In this document: positions 1 to 6,408 of the stretch, one piece after another
Numbering within the stretch: the first letter of the stretch is position 1
Layout of the letters: each line of letters begins with the position of its first letter
DNA from: an uncultured Acidimicrobiaceae bacterium
GTDB taxonomy: Bacteria > Actinomycetota > Acidimicrobiia > Acidimicrobiales > Ilumatobacteraceae
Length of the DNA stretch: 9,666 bases
Direction of reading: 5' to 3'
NCBI GenBank assembly: GCA_903934195.1
Contig: CAIZMV010000068.1
Span: forward strand, 1 to 9,666
Translations under genes and position numbers: made by a program
The notes under the pieces: generated by a model
What the model was told of the DNA's origin: nothing
The model's database searches: none
What the model saw: the letters and a program-made list of their open reading frames with translations, nothing else

Positions 1-1295
1 CGAGTCATGTAGTAGGCGGTCAAGAGCGCAGTGATAACTCCGATGAGCCAAAGAAGACGATTGTTTGCAAACGCATAGAGAAGGACTTCATCCTTTGACC
101 AGAAACCTGCGAATGGTGGGATACCAGCAATTGCCAACCAGCCAATAATGAAGGTGAACCCAGTGATTGGCATCAGCTTGCGAAGGGCACCCATCTTGCG
201 CATGTCTTGTTCATGATGCATGCCATGAATAACAGAGCCGGAACCGAGGAACAAGAGAGCTTTGAAGAACGCGTGAGTCACCATGTGGAAAATTGCTGCA
301 ACGTATGCACCAGAACCGATGGCGAGGAACATGAAACCAAGTTGAGAGACCGTGGAATATGCCAAAACTTTTTTGATGTCGGTTTGAGCTACTGCAATAG
401 TGGCTGCAAACAAGGCAGTAAGAGCACCGACAGTAGCAATGACATCGCCTGCCCACGGATATGACGCGTGAAGTACTGGCGCCATACGCGTTAAGAGGAA
501 TACACCAGAGGTAACCATGGTGGCCGCGTGAATAAGAGCCGAGACGGGAGTCGGACCTTCCATCGCGTCAGGCAACCAGATATACAGCGGCAACTGTGCG
601 CTCTTTCCGCATGCACCAACAAACAGCATCATTGCTATTCCGGTTGCGGTGACTGCAGCGAGTTTTCCACCATCTGCAGCAGCGTTAATGCCTGCGTACG
701 ACAATGTTCCGACTGAAGAGAATGCAAGGAACATGGCGACCATCATTCCCCAGTCACCAACTCTGTTAGTCACAAAAGCTTTCTTTCCTGCAGTTGCTGC
801 AGAGTCACGTGTGTGCCAAAACGAAATGAGGAAGTATGAGCAAGCGCCTACACCTTCCCAACCAAGGAAAGTAACAAGAAGGTTTTCACCGAGCACCAGC
901 ATCAACATTGAGAAAACAAAAAGGTTGAGATACAAGAAAAACTTCGAGAACTTCGGATCGCCATGCATGTAGCCAATTGAGTACAAGTGAATAAGGGATC
1001 CGATTCCGGTTACGAAGAGAGCCATTGTGATGCTCAATGGATCTGCCAAGAGAGCCATATCAACTTGTAGCGACCCAACTGGCAGCCACGAGAACAAGGT
1101 GACGACATGGTGACGCTCTTCTGCAGTGCGAGACAAAAGGTCGAAGTACACGCCAACCACTACAAGAAATGACGATGCAGTCATTACCGTCGCGAGTATT
1201 CCGGCACGAGGTTCACCAAGAATTCTGCCGAACAACAGAATCAATAAGAAGCCAGCTAGCGGCAACGCAGGGATAAGCCAAACAAGATCCAACAT
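1..1295 (-). CDS. nuoL: NADH-quinone oxidoreductase subunit L (ND5-like antiporter subunit), 3' end cut by window edge
   Basis: NuoL is the distal antiporter-like proton channel of complex I. Translating the minus strand from the ATG at 1295 (MLDLVWLIPALPLAG) gives 431 uninterrupted residues to the window edge, with no stop or frameshift. Full NuoL is normally over 600 residues, so the C-terminal third, including the long lateral helix, lies outside. Key residues are in place: Glu147 (GWEGVGACSYFLI), Lys231 (GKSAQLPL), His256 (PTPVSALIHAATM), His337, His341 and Lys345 (FHMVTHAFFKALLF), and Lys401 (PPFAGFWSKDE). These correspond to E. coli Glu144, Lys229, His254, His334, His338, Lys342 and Lys399. 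The N-terminal pattern and the GWEGVG motif fit NuoL better than NuoM or NuoN. The gene begins 5 bases after the nuoK stop, the only junction in the window without overlap. Confidence 0.95.
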   Translation of the reverse strand, partial: MLDLVWLIPALPLAGFLLILLFGRILGEPRAGILATVMTASSFLVVVGVYFDLLSRTAEERHHVVTLFSWLPVGSLQVDMALLADPLSITMALFVTGIGSLIHLYSIGYMHGDPKFSKFFLYLNLFVFSMLMLVLGENLLVTFLGWEGVGACSYFLISFWHTRDSAATAGKKAFVTNRVGDWGMMVAMFLAFSSVGTLSYAGINAAADGGKLAAVTATGIAMMLFVGACGKSAQLPLYIWLPDAMEGPTPVSALIHAATMVTSGVFLLTRMAPVLHASYPWAGDVIATVGALTALFAATIAVAQTDIKKVLAYSTVSQLGFMFLAIGSGAYVAAIFHMVTHAFFKALLFLGSGSVIHGMHHEQDMRKMGALRKLMPITGFTFIIGWLAIAGIPPFAGFWSKDEVLLYAFANNRLLWLIGVITALLTAYYMT

Positions 1296-1300
1296 GGCAA

Positions 1301-1627
1301 CTACCCCTTCAGTCCTGACATATCGTCGACTGTCAAAGTTGTGCGTCGTCGCATGATGGAAACGATGATGCCAAGACCTACCACAACTTCAGCAGCAGCA
1401 ACTACGAGAACAAAGAACACGACAACTTGACCGTCAATGTTGGCAATTTGGCTAGATAGTGCAACGAAGGAGAGGTTCACAGCGTTCAACATCAATTCAA
1501 TACACATGAACATGATGAGAGGGTTGCGACGCACCATGACACCAATGGTGCCGATACCAAATAACACTGCCGACAGTACGAGATACCACGTTGATGTTGG
1601 CTCTGCGAGAGAAAACATGACGCTCAT
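1301..1627 (-). CDS. nuoK: NADH-quinone oxidoreductase subunit K (ND4L-like membrane subunit)
   Basis: NuoK is the MrpC-like three-helix subunit that links the E-channel near NuoH/NuoJ to the antiporter-like subunits. The 108-residue protein has three hydrophobic helices. Both buried glutamates needed for proton translocation are present: Glu44 in CIELMLNAVNLSFV and Glu80 in VAAAEVVVGLGI, matching Glu36 and Glu72 of E. coli NuoK. The about eight extra N-terminal residues relative to E. coli come from the start at 1627, fixed by the ATGA overlap with nuoJ. An internal Met4 would also be possible. The C-terminus (DDMSGLKG) resembles the family ending, and its last two codons with the stop hold the ribosome binding site of nuoL. 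Confidence 0.97.
   Translation of the reverse strand: MSVMFSLAEPTSTWYLVLSAVLFGIGTIGVMVRRNPLIMFMCIELMLNAVNLSFVALSSQIANIDGQVVVFFVLVVAAAEVVVGLGIIVSIMRRRTTLTVDDMSGLKG
1304..1309 (-). promoter_or_regulatory. Shine-Dalgarno of nuoL, formed by the last nuoK codons
   Basis: AAGGGG on the minus strand is exactly the last two sense codons of nuoK (Lys-Gly) and stands 8 bases before the nuoL ATG at 1295. It supports that start. Confidence 0.65.
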
Positions 1628-2163
1628 TTCCCGGTCCCTACAGACTTGGTTTTACGTGCCATCACTACGGTGCCAATAACCGCAACTAACAACAGCACTG
1701 AAGTGAGTTCGAAAGCGAAAACGTTGTCGCTGAAAATCACCCGAGCAAGTTGGCGAATGTTTGCATCAGGAGATTCAAGTGTGGTCTCATTGACACCTTT
1801 GCCCGATGGGCCGAGCCCAGACCGAGACGTAACGATTGCTGCGATAACGATGGCGCTGATACCAACACCAATAATCACGGCAAGAGGACGCTGATTAGTG
1901 ATTGGTTCGACACTGAGGTCTTCTGCCTTATCGACGCCGAGCAACATGATCACGAACAAGAACAGAACCACAATTGCACCGGCGTACACAATGACTTGCA
2001 CTGCTGCCAGGAAATGCGCATTGTGAGATACAAACATCACAGCTATACCAAACAGCGTAAGAACAAGGCTCATGGCGGCATGCACTGGGTTAGACCGAGT
2101 CACAACTCCTAATGCGCCAATAAGAACCATGGCTGCAGCAACTACAAAAACGAAGAGTTCCAT
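1624..2163 (-). CDS. nuoJ: NADH-quinone oxidoreductase subunit J (ND6-like membrane subunit)
   Basis: NuoJ is a small membrane subunit between NuoH and NuoK whose third helix changes shape during coupling. The 179-residue translation shows about five hydrophobic segments. The signature SNPVHAAMSLVLTLFGIAVMF at 24-44 is followed by AAVQVIVYAGAIVVLFLFVIMLL (53-75), with the conserved tyrosine at Tyr60 in the pi-bulge helix. A loop at about 114-145 is polar (GPSGKGVNETTLESPD), followed by a last helix that begins FELTSVLLLVAVIGTVVMARK. Length is typical. It starts at 2163, sharing one base with the nuoI TGA, and its own TGA overlaps the nuoK ATG by four bases. Confidence 0.96.
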   Translation of the reverse strand: MELFVFVVAAAMVLIGALGVVTRSNPVHAAMSLVLTLFGIAVMFVSHNAHFLAAVQVIVYAGAIVVLFLFVIMLLGVDKAEDLSVEPITNQRPLAVIIGVGISAIVIAAIVTSRSGLGPSGKGVNETTLESPDANIRQLARVIFSDNVFAFELTSVLLLVAVIGTVVMARKTKSVGTGK

Positions 2164-2816
2164 CAGTTTTCCAACTCAGATTCATCACTGATGTTTTGTG
2201 TGGGTTCTGCAGGACGAACGCCGTACCCAAGTTCCCCACCCCAAGACACAACCCCAACAAAATCCTCGCTACCGGCAGATGCAGTAGCGCGCATCCAACC
2301 AGAAGTGTTCTGGTCTTCGCCAGGTCGCCAGTCTTCCCATGGGAGATGCTGAGGCATACCTTGGTTGTCCACTAGCAATTCAGACTTCGTGTAGATGGCG
2401 TCTTGACGATTAGTGAAGGAGAACTCAAACAATTTTGTCTCTGTAATGGCTTCTGTTGGGCATGCTTCCACGCACAAATCACAATGGATGCAACGCAAGT
2501 AGTTGATTTCGTACATGAAACCAAAGCGTTCGCCTGGAGAAGTTGGATTGTCAGGATTGTTATCGGCTCCGCGCACGTAAATGCACTTTGCAGGACACAC
2601 GCCGGCACAGAGTTCGCAACCGATGCACTTTTCCATTCCGTCTTCATAACGATTCAGTACATGACGGCCATGCATGCGCTCTGGCTTGTCGATCTTTTCG
2701 TCTTTTACGTCGTTGTTTTTGCGACGAAATACGCGGCCACCTGAATATTCAGTAGTGACCTTGTTACGTGCACCATGCTGACGCATGGTGACCAGAAATC
2801 CTCCGAAGTAGCCCAT
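2163..2816 (-). CDS. nuoI: NADH-quinone oxidoreductase subunit I (TYKY-type, N6a/N6b clusters)
   Basis: NuoI carries clusters N6a and N6b, which take electrons from NuoG and pass them to N2, next to the quinone site. Two ferredoxin motifs are intact: CIGCELCAGVCP (Cys64, 67, 70, 74) and CIHCDLCVEACP (Cys109, 112, 115, 119). The family element GRHVLNRYEDGMEKCIGC and the loop VRGADNN..NPTSPGERFGF are also present. Length is 217 residues, longer than the roughly 160-180 of many bacterial forms. The extra lies in two places: a charged stretch at about 27-46 (RVFRRKNNDVKDEKIDKPER), and a tail after about 160 rich in Gly, Glu and Trp. Start and stop each share one base with a neighbour: TAATG with nuoH, TGATG with nuoJ. 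Confidence 0.97.
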   Translation of the reverse strand: MGYFGGFLVTMRQHGARNKVTTEYSGGRVFRRKNNDVKDEKIDKPERMHGRHVLNRYEDGMEKCIGCELCAGVCPAKCIYVRGADNNPDNPTSPGERFGFMYEINYLRCIHCDLCVEACPTEAITETKLFEFSFTNRQDAIYTKSELLVDNQGMPQHLPWEDWRPGEDQNTSGWMRATASAGSEDFVGVVSWGGELGYGVRPAEPTQNISDESELEN

Positions 2817-4045
2817 TAGAAGCTCGCTCCATCCTTCTCACGATTAACGCGACTGACATGTTGTGCGGCAAGCAGTAACCCGTAGCCGGCTATCAAAACA
2901 AGTGCCGTCACAAGTGTGACCACCATTTGATCCCATCCGGCATCTCTGCCCACTCGCTGTGCAGCAAGAAGCATGAACCAACCAAGGGAACCAGGTATCA
3001 GAATCTTCCAACCCAAGTCCATGAGTTGGTCGTACCGGAAACGAGGAAGAGTGGCACGGAACCATACGTATACATAGAGGAACACGAGAACCTTGAGAAG
3101 AAGCCAGACAGTGCCCTCAATTGCATTCGGAATGAACGGAATATCCAAAGTGGTATTTCCAATTGCGATTGGCTGAGGACCGCCAAAAAACAGAGTCACA
3201 ATCAGCGCAGACATTGTGACTGTGTTCATGAACTCAGCCAGGAAGAACAAAGCGAATCGAATCGACGAATACTCAGTGTTGAATCCGCCCACAAGTTCCT
3301 GTTCTGCTTCTACTAAGTCAAACGGTGGTCGATTCAATTCGGCCGTAGCGGCAATGAGGAAGATGACAAACGGTACAAAACCTGTTGCCACAATGTTCCA
3401 GTTTCCGATTGACGATTGCAGGTTGACAATGCCAGCAGTTGACAGCGTGCCAGACACCAACAGAACTGCACCGAGAGATAAGCCAAGAGCAGCTTCATAA
3501 GAAACCATCTGGGCTGACGCGCGAACAGCACCAAGCAATGGGTATTTAGAACCACTCGACCAACCAGCCAACATGATTCCGTACACAGCAATTGAGGAAA
3601 TCGCTAAAGCGAACAACACTCCGACAGGAGGGTCAGCTAATTGCAAACGAGTCTGATGGCCGAACAAGGTGACGAGACCACCCTTGCCATCACGGAAATC
3701 TCCACCAAGCGGAATGATTGCAAAAGCAAGAAACGCTGGAACTAACGCAAGGTACGGAGCCAAGCGGAACATAAAGCGGTCAGAACGTTCTGGGATGAGG
3801 TCTTCTTTGAAGAACAACTTGATTCCGTCTGCCAAGGTTTGCAGAATACCCCACGGGCCAGCTTTGTTTGGGCCAACTCGGTTCTGCATACCAGCAATAA
3901 CTTTGCGCTCGAACCACACCATCAGCATTGTTGCGACCAAGCCGACAACGAACACCAAAAGAACCTTTACAAGGACTATTAGTAGCGGCGTCCAAAGAAC
4001 GTCGCCTTCCAGAAGAGGATCAATAGCGAAAATTACTGCGCTCAC
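2816..4045 (-). CDS. nuoH: NADH-quinone oxidoreductase subunit H (ND1-like membrane subunit)
   Basis: NuoH is the membrane subunit that docks the peripheral arm and forms, with NuoD, the quinone entry channel and the start of the proton-coupling path. The 409-residue protein is strongly hydrophobic. Signatures are VWFERKVIAGMQNRVGPNKAG (start about residue 43), DGIKLFFKEDLIP (73-85), AELNRPPFDLVEAEQELVGG (235-254) with its acidic cluster and FNTEYSSIRFALFFLAE, and LPRFRYDQLMDLGWK in the C-terminal third. It is longer than the 325-residue E. coli protein: it has a loop with GHQTRLQLADPPVG (129-142), familiar from actinobacterial NuoH, and an extra C-terminal hydrophobic segment ending in a charged tail. 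Translation starts at GTG (4045), which overlaps the nuoG TGA in GTGA. The first in-frame ATG, codon 40, falls inside the first membrane helix, so GTG is the credible start. The TAA stop shares a base with nuoI. Confidence 0.97.
   Translation of the reverse strand: MSAVIFAIDPLLEGDVLWTPLLIVLVKVLLVFVVGLVATMLMVWFERKVIAGMQNRVGPNKAGPWGILQTLADGIKLFFKEDLIPERSDRFMFRLAPYLALVPAFLAFAIIPLGGDFRDGKGGLVTLFGHQTRLQLADPPVGVLFALAISSIAVYGIMLAGWSSGSKYPLLGAVRASAQMVSYEAALGLSLGAVLLVSGTLSTAGIVNLQSSIGNWNIVATGFVPFVIFLIAATAELNRPPFDLVEAEQELVGGFNTEYSSIRFALFFLAEFMNTVTMSALIVTLFFGGPQPIAIGNTTLDIPFIPNAIEGTVWLLLKVLVFLYVYVWFRATLPRFRYDQLMDLGWKILIPGSLGWFMLLAAQRVGRDAGWDQMVVTLVTALVLIAGYGLLLAAQHVSRVNREKDGASF
2827..2836 (-). promoter_or_regulatory. 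Probable Shine-Dalgarno of nuoI, inside the nuoH 3' end
   Basis: AAGGATGGAG on the minus strand ends 10 bases before the nuoI ATG at 2816. The GGAG part is the better placed core. It is embedded in the last codons of nuoH. Confidence 0.45.
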
Positions 4046-6408
4046 ATGGACTCAATTCTGACGTCAATGATTGATTCATTACGGCGAACAAGTTCACGCA
4101 CATCAGCACCGATTTGATTAAACGGTACCCATGCTGTTCCGCGAGGGATTGAAGATGATGCACGGACTGGAAGAACAATTGAACTGTGCGTATTTGAAAC
4201 CCGCACATTTGTTCCTTCAGCAGCACCCACGCGATCAAGATCAAGCGGGTGAATAAACACATTCGCTTCAGTAGCCAAATTCTCAAGAGATGGGCTGGTG
4301 ATTGTGCCGATTGCGCGGTCAAACAACTTACGACTGAGATCAAGGCGGAACTCATACGAGTTACGAGGTGCAGCGACGCTGGTTGCAGTTGGCGCGGAAC
4401 TTGGTGGGGTGACAGAAACAACAACACCATCTCGCTTTATTGCTACTGCAGTTGTGGTGCTTCCGAAGCCAGGAACCGCAGCGGACATTGCATTCTGAAT
4501 GTCTGACAAAGTTGTGAAGTTCGATTCATGTCCGAGAAGAGTCAAAAGTTCGACTGCAATCATCCAGTCTGCTCGCGAGGTTCCGTGTGGAGTGATTTTC
4601 TGCACCACTGAAGTGACGCGGCCTTCAAGGTTCATGGTGGTGCCGTCTTTTTCACCATAGGCAGCAGCCGGCAATACAACATCTGCGTGCGCTGCACTAG
4701 CGGTGAGGAAGGTATCGATAGCAACCACAAACTTTGCACCTGCAATTCCGCGACGGGCAAGATCAACGTCTGCAACATCAGACAGCGGATCAGCGCCGAG
4801 AAGAATGAGACAATCAACATTTCCCTTCGCCGATGCTTCAAGAATTGTTGCGGCATCATTGCCGTTGCGTGGGGCGAGTCCGAGTGACAATGCACCGCGG
4901 ACATTGCCGCGACGCAATACGGGCAGCACACTTGCTGAAGGAGCAACTGTCAGAACAGCAGCCACAGCGTCCATTGTGTGTGTTGCAGACTCTGCAAGGT
5001 TTGGTCGACCTGCAACAACTACAACTGGGCCAGATGCAAGTTGTGCTGCAACATCAGCTTGAGCCATGAGCGCTGGGATAGCTGCAGCAGCGGTTCCCGA
5101 TTCGGCGCGGATTGACTTCCATGCGTACTTTGTCAGACCGGTTTCATGAGATGAAATCTCAATGAGTCGAATTCTCTTCTTCTGAACTGCATCACGAAGA
5201 CGGAGATACAACACAGGAAGTTCTTCCTTGATGTCTGGGGCCAAAAGAATCACAGTGCCACCAGCACATGCAGAATCGATTGTTGCTTGCGGATACGAGA
5301 ACACTGATGATGGAAGCCCATCGTCAAGTTGAGCATCACGCATTGTGATTCCGGCTGCGTCAGCAAGAGCACCCCACATAAATGCGTCTTCGTTGGTCCC
5401 GCGAGCCCCACCAAGAATTGCTACTGACCCTTCACGCGAATGACGAATTACACGAGCAACTGATTCAAGTGCATCAGACCATGACGCAGCAACAAAGGAA
5501 TCACCAGACTTTAGCTGCGGAGTTGAAAGACGGTCGTCTGAATTTGTTGACTGGAAGTTGAAACGACCCTTGTCGCACAACCAACCCCAGTTCACCGGAT
5601 CACTATCGACGCCTTGGTAACGCAACAATTCATCGCGGCTCGACTGAACAACTGTGCGACAACCAACGGAACATGTTGTGCATGTGCTTTCGCGCTGTTC
5701 AAGGTCCCATGGACGAGCCTTGAATCGGTACGGCGAAGCAGTAAGTGCGCCCACTGGGCAGATTTGCACTGTGTTGCCAGAAAAGTATGAAGCAAATGGT
5801 TCATCAGGGAACGTCATTACTTGAGTGTTGTTTCCGCGCTGGGTGAAGCTAATGAGAGGGTCTCCCGCTACTTCATCAGCAAAACGTGTGCAGCGATCGC
5901 ACAAGATGCAGCGCTCGCGGTCAAGAAATACCAGGTCACTAATTGGGATTGGCTTTTCATAGTGGCGCTTCTCTTCAACAAAGCGGCTTTCGCCAGCGCC
6001 ATGACTGAATGCTTGGTCTTGCAGCGGGCACTCGCCGCCTTTGTCACATACTGGGCAATCAAGTGGGTGATTCGCAAGAAGCAACTCGATCATGCCTTCT
6101 TGTGCACGCTTCACTTGTGGCGTATCTGTGCGCACTACCTGTCCGTCGGCAACGGGAGTCATACAACTAACAACCATCATTGGGCCGCGAGGGCCTTCAA
6201 CTTCAACCATGCATTGGCGGCACATGCCAACAGAACTCATACGTGGGTGGTAACAGAAACGAGGAATGTACTCGTCAACGCTGTCTGCTGCCGCAATGAT
6301 GAGATCACCTTTACGAGCAGCAACGGTGCGGCCATTTATTGTGATCGACACTGCGTTTGGATCTTGTGGCGGCATGTCGTTTGTATCGGTGGTGTCAATA
6401 GTGGTCAT
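4042..6408 (-). CDS. nuoG: NADH-quinone oxidoreductase subunit G (75 kDa-type, N1b/N4/N5/N7 clusters)
   Basis: NuoG carries electrons from NuoF toward NuoI. The open frame continues to 6525, but the start is placed at the ATG at 6408. That ATG overlaps the nuoF TGA in ATGA, the same junction type as the neighbours, and gives 788 residues with an 18-residue leader before the ferredoxin fold (VSITINGRTV). The longer form would add 39 residues of unlike sequence overlapping nuoF. Ligands: N1b [2Fe-2S] Cys52, Cys63, Cys66, Cys82; N5 His114, Cys118, Cys121, Cys127; N4 Cys167, Cys170, Cys173, Cys217; and the optional N7 Cys243, Cys246, Cys250, Cys278. Residues about 300-650 resemble the molybdopterin oxidoreductase fold that NuoG keeps without catalysis (GADPLSD at 538-544, ADVVLPAAAYGEKDGT at 575-590). 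A Pro/Ser/Thr-rich linker (about 665-685) leads to a C-terminal barrel-like domain. No strong Shine-Dalgarno is seen, so coupling to nuoF is likely. The stop overlaps the nuoH GTG. Confidence 0.96.
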   Translation of the reverse strand: MTTIDTTDTNDMPPQDPNAVSITINGRTVAARKGDLIIAAADSVDEYIPRFCYHPRMSSVGMCRQCMVEVEGPRGPMMVVSCMTPVADGQVVRTDTPQVKRAQEGMIELLLANHPLDCPVCDKGGECPLQDQAFSHGAGESRFVEEKRHYEKPIPISDLVFLDRERCILCDRCTRFADEVAGDPLISFTQRGNNTQVMTFPDEPFASYFSGNTVQICPVGALTASPYRFKARPWDLEQRESTCTTCSVGCRTVVQSSRDELLRYQGVDSDPVNWGWLCDKGRFNFQSTNSDDRLSTPQLKSGDSFVAASWSDALESVARVIRHSREGSVAILGGARGTNEDAFMWGALADAAGITMRDAQLDDGLPSSVFSYPQATIDSACAGGTVILLAPDIKEELPVLYLRLRDAVQKKRIRLIEISSHETGLTKYAWKSIRAESGTAAAAIPALMAQADVAAQLASGPVVVVAGRPNLAESATHTMDAVAAVLTVAPSASVLPVLRRGNVRGALSLGLAPRNGNDAATILEASAKGNVDCLILLGADPLSDVADVDLARRGIAGAKFVVAIDTFLTASAAHADVVLPAAAYGEKDGTTMNLEGRVTSVVQKITPHGTSRADWMIAVELLTLLGHESNFTTLSDIQNAMSAAVPGFGSTTTAVAIKRDGVVVSVTPPSSAPTATSVAAPRNSYEFRLDLSRKLFDRAIGTITSPSLENLATEANVFIHPLDLDRVGAAEGTNVRVSNTHSSIVLPVRASSSIPRGTAWVPFNQIGADVRELVRRNESIIDVRIESM

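Noticed and set aside
207..972. Three plus-strand open frames of 62-107 codons opposite nuoL.
   Set aside because: They are shadows of the intact nuoL frame, which reads without a stop from 1295 to the window edge and carries every expected key residue.
1301..1356. A hairpin terminator between nuoK and nuoL at the only non-overlapping junction.
   Set aside because: No GC-rich inverted repeat with a T-run is seen; the region is nuoK coding sequence plus the nuoL ribosome binding site.
1750..2112. A 120-codon plus-strand frame with His/Asp/Asn-rich content opposite nuoJ.
   Set aside because: It mirrors the hydrophobic codons of nuoJ; no start signal or domain supports it.
4020..4430. A 136-codon minus-strand frame overlapping the nuoG end, which could suggest a frameshift or a second gene.
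   Set aside because: The nuoG frame continues with good C-terminal domain sequence to its stop at the nuoH start; the other frame is a shadow with no family resemblance.
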